64,000 nucleotides of DNA from Geodermatophilus normandii (GCF_003182485.1 NZ_QGTX01000001.1:2128001-2192000); one strand, 5' to 3'. Numbered from the stretch's first letter, positions 1 to 10,791 are shown. The notes: generated by a model not told the origin, from the letters alone. Program-made: numbers and translations.

Positions 1-1
1 C

Positions 2-421
2 GACTGCGTGCGGGAACTGGCCACGGCCGCCGTCGCGGACCTGCGCGCGGCCGGGGTCGACGCCGGCTGCGCGCGGCTGCTGACCCGGGCCGGCCGCGTG
101 CGCGACTCCGCGGGACTGTCGGTGGCGCAGCGGCGGGCCAACCTCGCCGGCACCTTCGCCGTCCGCCCGGGGGCGCTGCCCGCCGGGGCGCTGCTCGTGG
201 TGGTCGACGACGTCGTCACCAGCGGCGCCACGCTCACCGAGGCGGCCGCCGTCGTGCGGGCGACACGCCGGGCCGACGACGCGCCGGTGCTCGCCGCGGT
301 GGTCGCCGCCACGCCCCGGCCGGGCACCCCCGCGGCCCCACCTGGGCGGTTCCCGGCCGGGCTGGCGCGGGCCCCGACGAGGCGTCTCGATCGACTGTCC
401 GGTCCACGTGACAGCGACTAG
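2..421 (+). CDS. comF: ComF family phosphoribosyltransferase, C-terminal part (5' end outside window)
   Basis: The reading frame is open from the first bases, so only the last 139 codons are present. The PRPP-binding loop VVVDDVVTSGATLTEA, near residue 75 of what is visible, is the type I phosphoribosyltransferase signature (two acidic residues, then TSGAT). The N-terminal zinc-binding part of ComF proteins would lie upstream. Family members are linked to DNA uptake or nucleotide salvage, but the substrate is not known from sequence. In M. tuberculosis the same gene (Rv3242c) precedes the hibernation factor and secA1, as here. The tail after the PRTase fold is Pro/Arg-rich and looks disordered. 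Confidence 0.8.
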   Translation, partial: DCVRELATAAVADLRAAGVDAGCARLLTRAGRVRDSAGLSVAQRRANLAGTFAVRPGALPAGALLVVVDDVVTSGATLTEAAAVVRATRRADDAPVLAAVVAATPRPGTPAAPPGRFPAGLARAPTRRLDRLSGPRDSD

Positions 422-424
422 CGT
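419..424 (+). promoter_or_regulatory. Putative -10 (TAGCGT) for hpf
   Basis: TAGCGT overlaps the comF stop codon and lies about 34 bases before the hpf ATG, giving a leader of about 26 bases that carries the GGGAGG ribosome site. hpf can therefore be transcribed independently of comF. No clear -35 was seen. Confidence 0.4.
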
Positions 425-457
425 GCCATTGGTCACACCCGACGACCGGGAGGTCCT

Positions 458-1144
458 ATGGAGATCGTGGTCCGTGGCCGCAACGTGGAAGTGCCGGATC
501 ACTACCGGCAGCACGTCGAGGACAAGGTCGGCCAGCTCGAACGGTTCGACGGCAAGCTGTCCCGCATCGACGTCGAGTTGTTCCACGAGAAGAACCCCCG
601 CCAGTCCGCCAACTGTCAGCGCGTGGAGATCACCCTCCGCGGCAAGGGCCCCGTGGTCCGTGCCGAGGCCAGCGCGCCTGACTTCCACGCCGCGCTCGAC
701 CTGGCCTGCGGCAAGCTCGACAACCGGCTGCGGCGGGCCAACGACCGCCGCCGCGTGCACCACGGCCGCCGGACCCCACCCACCGTCCGGGTGTCCGGCA
801 CCACCGCTGCGCCGCTGGAGACCCCGGCGCTGGGCATCCCCGACGTCGAGCAGCAGTTCGCCGGGGAACCACTGGTCACCGACCTCGACGAGCACCTGCC
901 CGGCCGCGTGGTGCGAGAGAAGCACCACCCGGCCGTGCCCATGACCGTCGACCAGGCCCTGCACGAGATGGAGCTCGTGGGGCACGACTTCTTCCTCTTC
1001 CAGTGCGCCGACACCGGCAAGCCGACCGTCGTCTACCGGCGGCACGCCTTCGACTACGGCCTGATCCGGCTGGTGGAGCCGCCGCTGGGGACCATGGACG
1101 CGCACAGCGGGGCGCCGGCCGAGCCCGCCGTCGTCCCGCGCTGA
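458..1144 (+). CDS. hpf: Long-form ribosome hibernation promoting factor
   Basis: 228 residues, the length of long HPF. The N-terminal S30AE/YfiA domain (residues 1 to about 105, MEIVVRGRNVEVPDHYRQ onward) binds the 30S decoding region. After a Pro-rich linker, a C-terminal domain (about 165-215, with HDFFLFQCADTGKPTVVYRR) is the dimerisation module that joins two ribosomes into 100S particles in stationary phase or hypoxia. The ATG is set by the upstream GGGAGG. The order comF-hpf-secA is common in actinobacteria. A perfect 15-bp hairpin follows the stop. Confidence 0.95.
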   Translation: MEIVVRGRNVEVPDHYRQHVEDKVGQLERFDGKLSRIDVELFHEKNPRQSANCQRVEITLRGKGPVVRAEASAPDFHAALDLACGKLDNRLRRANDRRRVHHGRRTPPTVRVSGTTAAPLETPALGIPDVEQQFAGEPLVTDLDEHLPGRVVREKHHPAVPMTVDQALHEMELVGHDFFLFQCADTGKPTVVYRRHAFDYGLIRLVEPPLGTMDAHSGAPAEPAVVPR

Positions 1145-1153
1145 CCGCACCGG

Positions 1154-1186
1154 GGAGGGGCCGCGCCGCACCGGCGCGGCCCCTCC
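1154..1186 (+). terminator. Perfect 15-bp hairpin after hpf
   Basis: Arms 1154-1168 and 1172-1186 are exact inverted repeats around a 3-base loop. There is no U-tract, as is usual for high-GC actinobacteria. It sits between the convergent hpf and GNAT genes and could serve both strands. Confidence 0.7.
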
Positions 1187-1207
1187 GCCGTGTCCGGGGC
1201 CGGGACC

Positions 1208-1756
1208 TCAGTCGCCGGCGAGCCGGCCGAAGAGGACGGCGTCGCCGCGCGTGCCGTCCCGCCGGGGCAGCGCCGCACGGACGACGCCCTCGCGGGTGAA
1301 CCCGGCCCGGGCGGCCACCACCTGCGAGGCGCCGTTGTCCACGTCGACCACCAGGTGCACCCGCGGCGCCCCGTGCGCGAACGCCCACCGGGCGAGGCCG
1401 TCGGCGATCTCGGTGGCGTAGCCGCGGCGCCGGGCCCACGGCGCCACCGAGTAGCCGATCTCGGGGCCGAGGTGCCGGCCGCCCAACAGCAGCCCGCCGG
1501 TGCCGACGAGCCGGCCGCCGTCGTCGGCCACCACCGACAGGCCGGTGCCCTCCGCGCGCTGCCGGACGACGGTGTCCACGAAGGCGCGGGCGTCGGCGAG
1601 CGTGTAGGGCACGGGCGCGCCGGTGATCCAGCGCTGCGCCTCGGGGTCCTGGGTGGCCCGGTGCACGGCGTCGACGTCGTCGTCGGTGAACGGCCGCAGG
1701 ACCAGGCGGGCGGTGCGGACCGTCTCGGTGGTCAGGTCGGTGCCGGAGAGCTCCAC
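1208..1756 (-). CDS. GNAT family N-acetyltransferase (RimJ/RimL-like)
   Basis: 182 residues with the usual start of this class (TARLVLRPFTDDDVDAV, residues 15-31) and the acetyl-CoA-binding region around residues 105-120, where ARRRGYATEI matches the Q/RxxGxG/A loop. RimJ/L-like enzymes acetylate N-termini, amino sugars or small molecules; the substrate here is not predictable. It lies 10 bases downstream of the oxidase-like gene ending at 1767 and is probably co-transcribed with it. Confidence 0.85.
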   Translation of the reverse strand: MELSGTDLTTETVRTARLVLRPFTDDDVDAVHRATQDPEAQRWITGAPVPYTLADARAFVDTVVRQRAEGTGLSVVADDGGRLVGTGGLLLGGRHLGPEIGYSVAPWARRRGYATEIADGLARWAFAHGAPRVHLVVDVDNGASQVVAARAGFTREGVVRAALPRRDGTRGDAVLFGRLAGD

Positions 1757-1766
1757 GGACCCATGC

Positions 1767-2159
1767 TCACGCGTTGCCGAGCACCCGGTCGACCGAGATC
1801 TCGAGGACCACCCGCGCCGGGTTCTCCCGGGGCGTGCGGTAGCGCTGCGCGTAGCGCGCCTCCGCCTCGGCCACCGAGGCGGCGTCGTCGCGCACCACCG
1901 CCGTCCCCTCGAGGGTCAGCCAGCGGCGGCCGTCGACCTGGCAGACCGCGACCCGGGACCGGCCGGCACGGACGTGCCGGGCCTTGGCCGAGCTCCCCGA
2001 GGTGATGACGCGGGCGGTGCGCGTCTCCGGGTCGTAGGTGACGCCGACGGGCACCACGTGCGGCGAGCCGTCGGCGCGCAGCGTGGTCAGCGTGGCCAGG
2101 TGCCGCTCGCCGAGGAAGGCGAGCACGCCGGGTGCGAGGTCGTGCGGGTCGTGGGCCAC
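1767..2159 (-). CDS. Pyridoxamine 5'-phosphate oxidase-fold protein (flavin or F420 dependent)
   Basis: 130 residues when started at the GTG at 2159. The split-barrel pattern is clear: [20 protein letters not shown] for strands 1-3 and later [18 protein letters not shown]. Small actinobacterial members of this fold often bind F420 or FMN and reduce quinone-like or heme-degradation substrates; the cofactor is not decidable from sequence. The frame stays open far upstream, but that extension is antisense to the SDR gene and has no family similarity. A TANNNT box seven bases before this GTG supports the start and suggests a leaderless mRNA. Confidence 0.8.
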   Translation of the reverse strand: MAHDPHDLAPGVLAFLGERHLATLTTLRADGSPHVVPVGVTYDPETRTARVITSGSSAKARHVRAGRSRVAVCQVDGRRWLTLEGTAVVRDDAASVAEAEARYAQRYRTPRENPARVVLEISVDRVLGNA

Positions 2160-2166
2160 GGGGAGG

Positions 2167-2172
2167 AGGTTA
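2167..2172 (-). promoter_or_regulatory. -10 box TAACCT, leaderless start of the oxidase-like gene
   Basis: On the minus strand TAACCT is followed by seven bases and then the GTG at 2159, with no Shine-Dalgarno. This is the spacing expected when the transcript starts at the start codon. Confidence 0.55.
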
Positions 2173-2202
2173 GGTCGCTCGCGCGCCGGGCACCGGCCGC
2201 GC

Positions 2203-2778
2203 GTGGCGCTGGCGGGCGAGCTCGGCGGCGTCCCCGCGCTGGCCGCGGACGCGGTCGACGTCGACTCCGTCGCGACCGCCGTGGACGCCGCCGCCACGGC
2301 GCTGGGCGGGCTCGACGCCGTCGTCGTCGCGTGGGACGTGGTGGCCCTCGGCCCGGCGGCCGGCGCCGACGACGCGGTCACCGAGGAGCTGTTCGCCGTC
2401 AACACGCCGGCGCCGATGAGCCTGGTCCGCGCCGCGCTGCCGCACCTGGCCGGCGGCGGCGCGGTCGTGCTGCCGTCGGCGGTGGTGGCCGACGCCCCGA
2501 CGCTGGGCACGGCGGGGTACTCGGCGAGCGAGGCGGCGCTGTCGGCGTGGGCGTCGGTGCTGCGCCGGGAGCTGCACGGGCGGCCGGTGGCCGTGCTCGA
2601 CGTCCGGCCGCCGCACGTCGACACCGGCCCGGTCGACCGCGCGCCGGCCGGGGCCCCGCCGCGGCTGCCCGCCGGTCACGACCGTGACGAGGTGGTGCGC
2701 GCGGTGCTCGACGGGATGCGGCGGGGCGCGCGCGAGGTCGTCGTCGACCCGCGGGCCGGGCGGCTGGTCGTCCGCTGA
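2203..2778 (+). CDS. Truncated, degenerate short-chain dehydrogenase/reductase-like protein
   Basis: 191 residues from the GTG at 2203. The middle and end look like a classical [11 protein letters not shown] (NNAG strand region), [16 protein letters not shown] and [12 protein letters not shown]. Two key parts are missing. The first Rossmann strand and glycine-rich TGxxxGxG loop are absent because the frame begins at the 'GHRVALAG' point of normal SDRs, only 44 bases from the divergent gene. The catalytic YxxxK has become YSASE. It is unlikely to be a working NAD(P) oxidoreductase; it may be a decaying gene or may have another role. The start is uncertain. Confidence 0.6.
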   Translation: MALAGELGGVPALAADAVDVDSVATAVDAAATALGGLDAVVVAWDVVALGPAAGADDAVTEELFAVNTPAPMSLVRAALPHLAGGGAVVLPSAVVADAPTLGTAGYSASEAALSAWASVLRRELHGRPVAVLDVRPPHVDTGPVDRAPAGAPPRLPAGHDRDEVVRAVLDGMRRGAREVVVDPRAGRLVVR

Positions 2779-2836
2779 GCCCCGGCCGTCCGGCGGCGGC
2801 CGCGTGCGGCGTCCCCGGGGGAGGGGACACGCCGCC

Positions 2837-2842
2837 TACGCT
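2837..2842 (+). promoter_or_regulatory. -10 box TACGCT, leaderless start of secA
   Basis: TACGCT, then six bases, then GTG GTG at 2849. There is no ribosome-binding site, so the secA transcript is probably leaderless. Confidence 0.55.
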
Positions 2843-2848
2843 GGTGGC

Positions 2849-5959
<3,111 letters not shown>

Positions 5960-5976
5960 CCCCGCCGCACCGCCCC

Positions 5977-6011
5977 GGCGCCCCGCCGACCCGCGTGGTC
6001 GGCGGGGCGCC
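5977..6011 (+). terminator. Perfect 15-bp hairpin between secA and the convergent Rv3235-like gene
   Basis: Arms 5977-5991 and 5997-6011 are exact inverted repeats with a CGCGT loop. It lies 17 bases after the secA stop and 6 bases before the stop of the opposing gene, so it likely ends both transcripts. Confidence 0.75.
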
Positions 6012-6017
6012 GCCGTC

Positions 6018-6587
6018 TCAGCCGATGGACAGCGCGGTGCAGCGCCACCGGCCGCCGACCCCCTCCAGCCGGGCGGCCACCGCGTGCGCCCGGCCGCTCC
6101 GGCGCGCCACCGCGCTGACCTCCGCGACGCCGTCGACCGGTTCGCACACGTGCACCGGCCCGACCAGCAGCGGCGTGGTGCCGGCGGCGCACCACGCGGG
6201 CCGCCGTCCCGACACCACCGCGGCGTAGACGCCGGGGGAGGTCAGCCGCTGCACCTGCGTCAGTGGCCGCCTGCCCGCCAGCGCCTCGAGCGCGGTGGTG
6301 AACAGCAGCCGGCCGGCGGCGCGGGGATCGGGCAGGTCGTCCCGCAGCGACCAGGCCGGGCCGAAGAGGTCCTGCGACCGGCCGCGCCGCCCCTCCGGGG
6401 TGGGGCGGGGACCGGGCCGGTGCGGCGGCCGCGGCGGCGGTGTCGCCGGGTCGACCAGCGCGGCGGCGGGTCCGGTCAGGGGCGGGTGCAGGGCCGGGAC
6501 GATGCTGAGCCGCAGCGTCCGCAGGGGGATGGCGGGCGCCGGCGTGGACACCGGGTCGGGCACGGCGGGCTCGGGGGACGCGGTCAC
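6018..6587 (-). CDS. Rv3235-family protein of unknown function
   Basis: 189 residues. A Pro-rich N-terminal half (to about residue 75) leads into a conserved C-terminal block beginning near AGRLLFTTALEALAGRRPL and ending in the RWRCTALSIG region, the layout of the Rv3235 family encoded near secA1 in actinobacteria. Function is unknown; the block resembles a small alpha/beta domain. The GTG at 6587 is preceded by GGGAG. The LysM gene upstream on the same strand ends 80 bases before it, so the two may be co-transcribed. Confidence 0.65.
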   Translation of the reverse strand: MTASPEPAVPDPVSTPAPAIPLRTLRLSIVPALHPPLTGPAAALVDPATPPPRPPHRPGPRPTPEGRRGRSQDLFGPAWSLRDDLPDPRAAGRLLFTTALEALAGRRPLTQVQRLTSPGVYAAVVSGRRPAWCAAGTTPLLVGPVHVCEPVDGVAEVSAVARRSGRAHAVAARLEGVGGRWRCTALSIG

Positions 6588-6667
6588 GGGGGCTCCCGGG
6601 GGTCGGGTCGGTGGCGGGGACGACGCGGGCCGGGGGAGCGGCCGGACGGGTGGGGGACGTCGGGGCG

Positions 6668-7360
6668 TCAGGGCGGCGGGCGCAGGACCTGACCGGGGAG
6701 CAGCAGGTCGGGATCGGGGCCGATGACGGCCGCGTTGGCCGACCACCAGCGCCCGACGGCGGCGGCGACCTCGGCGTCGGCCGGCTCGGCGCCGGTGCGG
6801 GCGCGCAGGTCGGCGGCGGCGATCGCCCAGAGGCACTCGCCGCGCAGGACGACGTGCTCGCCGGGCGCGGGGGCCGGCCAGTCGGGCAGCGTGGGTGCGG
6901 CGTCGGCCGGTGCCGCCACGGACCGGTCCGGGAGTCCCGCCGGCGCCGGCACCGGCGTCTCCGCCGCGACGGTCACGACGGCGGGGGAGGGCGGTCCCGC
7001 GGTCGTGCAGCCGGTCAGGGCCGGTGCCGCGGCCAGGCCGACCCCGAGGGCCAGCGCGGCGGCCCGCCGCCCGGACGCGGGGACGACGCGGCGCAGCAGC
7101 AGGCCGGCGGCGTCCCCGGCGAGGCCGGGCAGCGCCGACAGTGCGGTGAGCGCCAGGCCGAGAGCTCCCCAGACCCAGACGGCCCACGCGACGGCGGCGA
7201 CCCCGGCGAGCAGCAGCGCCTCCGGCCCGGCGGTGTCGACGAGGGACTGCAGGTCCCCGCCGGTGCGGAGGACCGCCGCGAGGTCGGGGGTCAGCGCGCG
7301 CAGGACCGCGGCCAGGGCGGCCATGACCGCCGTCGTGACGACGAGCCGTCGTACCGACAC
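6668..7360 (-). CDS. Membrane-anchored LysM-domain protein
   Basis: 230 residues. A GAGGAGGG ribosome site fixes the GTG at 7360. Residues about 5-25 and 45-75 form hydrophobic segments; a further segment near residues 95-115 (ALALGVGLAAAPALTGC) is followed by a Pro/Ala-rich linker. The C-terminal 65 residues resemble LysM (GEHVVLRGECLWAIAAADL onward and the terminal DPDLLLPGQVLRPP), which binds peptidoglycan. The N-terminal part is like the membrane portion of larger actinobacterial LysM/BTAD proteins. It is probably a cell-envelope protein; no enzyme domain is visible. Confidence 0.75.
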   Translation of the reverse strand: MSVRRLVVTTAVMAALAAVLRALTPDLAAVLRTGGDLQSLVDTAGPEALLLAGVAAVAWAVWVWGALGLALTALSALPGLAGDAAGLLLRRVVPASGRRAAALALGVGLAAAPALTGCTTAGPPSPAVVTVAAETPVPAPAGLPDRSVAAPADAAPTLPDWPAPAPGEHVVLRGECLWAIAAADLRARTGAEPADAEVAAAVGRWWSANAAVIGPDPDLLLPGQVLRPPP

Positions 7361-7398
7361 GTGCCCTCCTCTCGATGACGTCGACGTACTGAAGCAAG

Positions 7399-7417
7399 CA
7401 AACGCAACCAAACGCAA
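7399..7417. promoter_or_regulatory. Direct repeat CAAACGCAA x2 between divergent genes
   Basis: CAAACGCAA occurs at 7399-7407 and 7409-7417, ten bases apart, so both copies face the same side of the helix. It is a conspicuous A-rich patch in a very GC-rich region, 16 bases before the -10 of the gene at 7446 and 39 bases upstream of the LysM start. It is a candidate operator. Confidence 0.4.
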
Positions 7418-7432
7418 GGGTCCTTGTGGATC

Positions 7433-7438
7433 TAGGCT
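7433..7438 (+). promoter_or_regulatory. -10 box TAGGCT, leaderless start of the 7446 gene
   Basis: TAGGCT is followed by seven bases and the ATG at 7446 without a Shine-Dalgarno. Confidence 0.5.
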
Positions 7439-7445
7439 CTGCGGC

Positions 7446-8015
7446 ATGCGCTGGCAGCAGCTGTTCGCCGATCTGCAGGGAGAGTTCGAGGAGGCCGAGG
7501 CAGCCGAGGAGCGCGCGCAGCTCCCGGCCCGATCCCGGGCGCTGTTCGGGACCCTCCGGCTGGCCGACCGGCTCGGTGGCGCGGTCGGCGGACGGGTCTC
7601 CCTGCGCTGCCGCGGCGCGGGGGAGGTGGGCGGCGTGCTGACCGACGTGGGCCCGGACTGGGCGCTCCTCGACGACGGTCGGGGCCGGGAGGTGCTGGTG
7701 GCGCTACCGGCCGTCGTCGCCGTGACGGGCCTGGTGCGGACGACCGCGACGGTGGCGCCGGCCTCGGCCGTGCGGGCCGCACTCGACCTGCGCCGCGCGC
7801 TGCGCGGACTGGCGCGCGACCGCAGCGCGGTGGCCGTCGTCCTGGACGACGGCGGCGTGCTCAACGGGACGGTCGACCGCGTCGGCGCCGACTTCGTCGA
7901 GCTCGCCGAGCACGCCCCCGACGAGTTCCGCAGGGCGGGCTCGGTCCGCGGCGTGCGCGCGGTGGTGCTGTCGGCGGTCGCGGTGGTGCGGACGCTGGCG
8001 CCCGGCGCCCCCTGA
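7446..8015 (+). CDS. Conserved actinobacterial protein of unknown function
   Basis: 189 residues. I do not recognise a named family. A charged helix (residues 5-28) precedes two short beta-rich units: GGRVSLRCRGAGEVGGVLTD..WALLDDG (about 48-80) and SAVAVVLDDGGVLNGTVDRVGADFVELAEH (about 130-160). Each has the 'variant residue-G-x-V/D-x-VGxDxVxL' shape seen in small Sm/SH3-like barrels, so a tandem of such folds is possible. No signal peptide or membrane segment. It is convergent with the BldC-like gene, 2 bases apart. Confidence 0.6.
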   Translation: MRWQQLFADLQGEFEEAEAAEERAQLPARSRALFGTLRLADRLGGAVGGRVSLRCRGAGEVGGVLTDVGPDWALLDDGRGREVLVALPAVVAVTGLVRTTATVAPASAVRAALDLRRALRGLARDRSAVAVVLDDGGVLNGTVDRVGADFVELAEHAPDEFRRAGSVRGVRAVVLSAVAVVRTLAPGAP

Positions 8016-8017
8016 GG

Positions 8018-8317
8018 TCAGCGGCTGCGGCGCCGCCCGCGGGACGCGGTGCCGGCGGGCGCGGCCTCCACGGCGGCGTCGTCGTCCGGGGGGACCTCTG
8101 CCGGCTCCTCGGGGAGAGACACCGCACCGGCGCGGGCCTCGGCGTACTTCTGCTGGATGAAGCGCTCGAGCTCGTCGACCTCGACGCGCCACTGCCCCCG
8201 GCCGCCGATCTGGATGGCGATCAGCTCCCGTCGCCGCACCAGGGCGTAGGCCTGGGACCACGAGACGTTGAGGATCTCGGCGACGTCGTCGAGGGTCAGG
8301 AAGCGTGGCGTGGGCAT
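8018..8317 (-). CDS. BldC/excisionase-type helix-turn-helix DNA-binding protein
   Basis: 99 residues. RFLTLDDVAEILNVSWSQ (residues 5-22) and AYALVRRRELIAIQIGGRGQWRV form a MerR-like winged helix as in BldC and Xis proteins; WRVEVDELERFIQ ends the domain. The last 35 residues are acidic then Arg-rich and likely disordered. BldC proteins bind arrays of short AT-rich direct repeats and control development or secondary metabolism. The ATG has a GGAGAG site. Nearby candidate targets are the direct repeat at 7399 and the palindromes upstream of the SAF gene. Confidence 0.8.
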   Translation of the reverse strand: MPTPRFLTLDDVAEILNVSWSQAYALVRRRELIAIQIGGRGQWRVEVDELERFIQQKYAEARAGAVSLPEEPAEVPPDDDAAVEAAPAGTASRGRRRSR

Positions 8318-8374
8318 GGGCTCTCCGTCCGGTCCCCGCCAGTGTGTCAGGACGCACTCACCCGCACGCCTCCC

Positions 8375-8396
8375 GTCCACACCCGAACGTGTGGAC
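8375..8396. promoter_or_regulatory. Inverted repeat GTCCACAC-N6-GTGTGGAC
   Basis: Perfect 8-bp arms in the 213-bp region between the divergent BldC-like gene and the SAF gene. The 22-bp span fits a dimeric repressor site. Confidence 0.4.
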
Positions 8397-8435
8397 AACC
8401 GGTGCACGCATCCGTGCCCGTACCGCATCATCTGC

Positions 8436-8466
8436 GTCCGACCGCGCCTCGCCGCGCCGGTCGGAC
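8436..8466. promoter_or_regulatory. Inverted repeat GTCCGACC-N15-GGTCGGAC
   Basis: Perfect 8-bp arms, 65 bases before the SAF gene start. It may form a hairpin in a leader RNA or act as an operator. Confidence 0.35.
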
Positions 8467-8530
8467 AGGACGCCCGACGGATCGGCGGGCCGCCGGGGCC
8501 GGCCCCCGGCCGGCGGAGGGGAGCACTGCG

Positions 8531-9493
8531 GTGAGCGCTGCGACGCGCACGGGACCGGTGGCTCCGGCGGGGGAGGCACCGGCCGGTCCGGTCCCGCGGC
8601 GGGTGCGTCCCCCGCGGTGGCTGGACCTGCGCCTGGTGCTCGGCGTCCTCCTCGTCCTCGGCTCGGTCCTGCTGGGCGCGCGCGTGCTCGCCGGCGCCGA
8701 CGCGACGGTGCCGGTGTGGTCGGTGACCGCCGACCTCGCCGCCGGCACCGTGCTCGGCCCCGAGGACCTCGCCGCCGTCGACGTGCGGCTCGGGGAGGCC
8801 GCGGGCGCCTACCTCTCCACCGGCACCGATCCCGCGGGCCGCACGCTCGCCCGGGCGGTGCGGGCCGGCGAGCTGCTGCCGCGCACCGTCCTCGAGGAGC
8901 CCGGGGACCTGGTGCAGGTGGCGCTGCCCGTGCAGGCCGGCTACGTGCCGCCGGGCCTGGTCCGCGGTGCGGTCGTCGACGTCTACGGCGTCACCGACCC
9001 GGCGGGCACCGCCACCGGCGAGGGCGTCGTGCTCGTGGCCGGGGCGGTGCCGGTGCAGGCGGTCAGCGGCCGCGCCGAGGGCGTGCTGTCGACGGCGACC
9101 ACGACCGTGCAGGTGGTGGTCGCGGTGCCCGCGGCCGACGCGCCGGACGTGCTGGCCGCGATCGGTGGCCGGCCGCTCGTGGTGGTCGTGCACGGCTCGG
9201 TCGACCGTGCCGCGCCGACGTCGGCACCGCGGTCCGGAGCCGCGTCCTCCCCCTCCGCTCCCGCCACCACCTCCTCGTCGCCCTCCTCGTCGCCCTCCTC
9301 GTCGCCCTCTTCGTCGCCCACCCCGCCACCGCTGCCGGGCACGGCGCCGTCCCCTCCGCCCGTCGAGCCCGTCGTCCCGCCCCTCGTCGTCGACCCGGCG
9401 GCCCCGCCCGTCGATCCCGCGACCCCGCCCGTCGATCCCGCGGCCCCGCCCGCCGACCCCGCGGCGGGCGTGCCCGCCGTCCCCGCCGCCTGA
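8531..9493 (+). CDS. SAF-domain membrane protein (CpaB/RcpC-like)
   Basis: 320 residues from the GTG at 8531, which follows GGAGGGGAG. One membrane helix (about residues 35-60, LVLGVLLVLGSVLLGARVL) leads to an extracytoplasmic SAF domain: VTADLAAGTVLGPEDLAAVDV and RAVRAGELLPRTVL (about 70-125). This is the domain of the Flp-pilus channel factor CpaB and of flagellar FlgA. The last 100 residues are low complexity (SSSPSSSP and PVDPA repeats), perhaps wall-spanning. It overlaps the CpaE-like gene by one base (TGATG), so the two are translationally coupled. No secretin, TadA ATPase or pilin gene is nearby. Confidence 0.8.
   Translation: MSAATRTGPVAPAGEAPAGPVPRRVRPPRWLDLRLVLGVLLVLGSVLLGARVLAGADATVPVWSVTADLAAGTVLGPEDLAAVDVRLGEAAGAYLSTGTDPAGRTLARAVRAGELLPRTVLEEPGDLVQVALPVQAGYVPPGLVRGAVVDVYGVTDPAGTATGEGVVLVAGAVPVQAVSGRAEGVLSTATTTVQVVVAVPAADAPDVLAAIGGRPLVVVVHGSVDRAAPTSAPRSGAASSPSAPATTSSSPSSSPSSSPSSSPTPPPLPGTAPSPPPVEPVVPPLVVDPAAPPVDPATPPVDPAAPPADPAAGVPAVPAA
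9273..9320 (+). repeat. 12-bp tandem repeat x4 in the SAF gene
   Basis: CCTCGTCGCCCT is repeated four times (the last copy has two changes), encoding SSPS units. It is followed by PVDPA-type repeats at about 9395-9470. Both are prone to length change. Confidence 0.75.
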
Positions 9494-10791
9494 TGGCGCT
9501 GCAGGTCGTCACCGCGGTCACCGGTGCTGCGTGGGAGGCGGCGCTGGTCGGCGCGCTCGACCGCGCCGATCACGGCGTCACCGTCGTGCGGCGGTGCGTC
9601 GACGCCTCGGACCTGCTGGCCACCGCGGCCACCGGCACCGCCCAGGCCGCGCTGCTGTCGGCGGACCTGCACCGGCTCGACGGCGACGCCGTCGCCCGGC
9701 TCACCGCCGCGGGCGTGGCGGTCGTCGGGCTGGCCGACCCCGCGGACGCGCGTGCCGGTGACCGGCTGCGGGCCCTCGGCGTGCCCACCGTCCTGCCGGC
9801 CGACGCCTCCCCCGAGGACGTCGTCCGTGCGCTGCGCGACGCCGTCGACGGCGTCCCCGGAGGCGGGCACGACGTCGCCGACCCACGTGCGGCACTGCCG
9901 TCCCCGTCGGCCCCGTCGGCTCCGCCACCCGGGGAGCACCGGCCTCCGCGCGGCCGGGTCGTGGCGGTGTGGGGCCCGACCGGCGCCCCGGGCCGGACGA
10001 CGGTGGCCGTCGGCCTGGCCGACGAGGCCGCCCGCCTCGGCGTTCCCACCCTGCTCGTCGACGCCGACGTGTACGGGGGTGTGGTCGCGCAGGTGCTGGG
10101 GCTGCTCGACGAGTCGCCGGGCCTGGCCGGCGCGGCACGGCAGGCCACGGCGGGGACCCTCGACGAGGCCGCGCTCACCCGGCTGGCCTGGTCGGTCCGC
10201 CCGCACCTGGCCGTGCTCACCGGGCTTTCTCGGGCTGACCGCTGGCCGGAGCTGCGGCCCAGCGCGGTCGCCACGGTGCTCACCGAGGCCCGCCGGAGCG
10301 CCGACCTCGTCGTCGTCGACTGTGCCTTCAACCTCGAGGAGGACGAGGAGCTGTCCTTCGACACGGCCGCGCCCCGGCGCAACGGCGCCACCGTGACCGT
10401 CCTCGAGCAGGCCGACGACGTCCTCTGCGTCAGCGGCGCCGACCCGGTCGCTCTGCAGCGCACCATCCGCGCCCTCGGCTCGCTGCGCGACCTGCTGCCG
10501 GAGGTCGAGCCGGCCGTGGTGGTCAACCAGGTGCGCCGCGGGCCGGTGCCCGGCGACCCCCGGGAGGAGATCGCCGGCGCGCTCGAGCGGTTCACCGGAC
10601 GCCGGGTCCGCAGCTTCCTGCCGGCCGAGCGCCGCGCCACCGACGCCGCGCTCGCCTCCGGGCGGACGCTGGCCGAGGTGGCGCCCGGCTCCCCGCTGCG
10701 CACGGCCCTGCGGTCCCTCGCCGCGGAACTGGCGCGGGTGCCCGAGCCGGCCGCCCGTCGCCGGGGCCGCGCGCGCCGCAGGGCGGGATGA
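9493..10791 (+). CDS. CpaE-like MinD/ParA-superfamily ATPase
   Basis: 432 residues. The N-terminal 125 residues form a receiver-like domain (AALLSADLHRLDGDAVARL, then VVGLADPADA). A Pro-rich linker leads to an ATPase with the deviant Walker A GPTGAPGRTTVAVGLADEA near residue 160, where Lys is replaced by Arg as in other actinobacterial CpaE-like proteins. LLVDADVYGGVVAQ and LVVVDCAFNLEED are the later motifs. CpaE positions Flp-pilus machinery at a pole; here, with no pilus genes, the target is unknown. The start ATG overlaps the SAF stop. Confidence 0.8.
   Translation: MALQVVTAVTGAAWEAALVGALDRADHGVTVVRRCVDASDLLATAATGTAQAALLSADLHRLDGDAVARLTAAGVAVVGLADPADARAGDRLRALGVPTVLPADASPEDVVRALRDAVDGVPGGGHDVADPRAALPSPSAPSAPPPGEHRPPRGRVVAVWGPTGAPGRTTVAVGLADEAARLGVPTLLVDADVYGGVVAQVLGLLDESPGLAGAARQATAGTLDEAALTRLAWSVRPHLAVLTGLSRADRWPELRPSAVATVLTEARRSADLVVVDCAFNLEEDEELSFDTAAPRRNGATVTVLEQADDVLCVSGADPVALQRTIRALGSLRDLLPEVEPAVVVNQVRRGPVPGDPREEIAGALERFTGRRVRSFLPAERRATDAALASGRTLAEVAPGSPLRTALRSLAAELARVPEPAARRRGRARRRAG

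Noticed and set aside
9273-9470. Regular repeats in the SAF gene as a possible CRISPR-like array
   Set aside because: Units are 12-18 bases, in frame, encode SSPS and PVDPA repeats and have no spacers.
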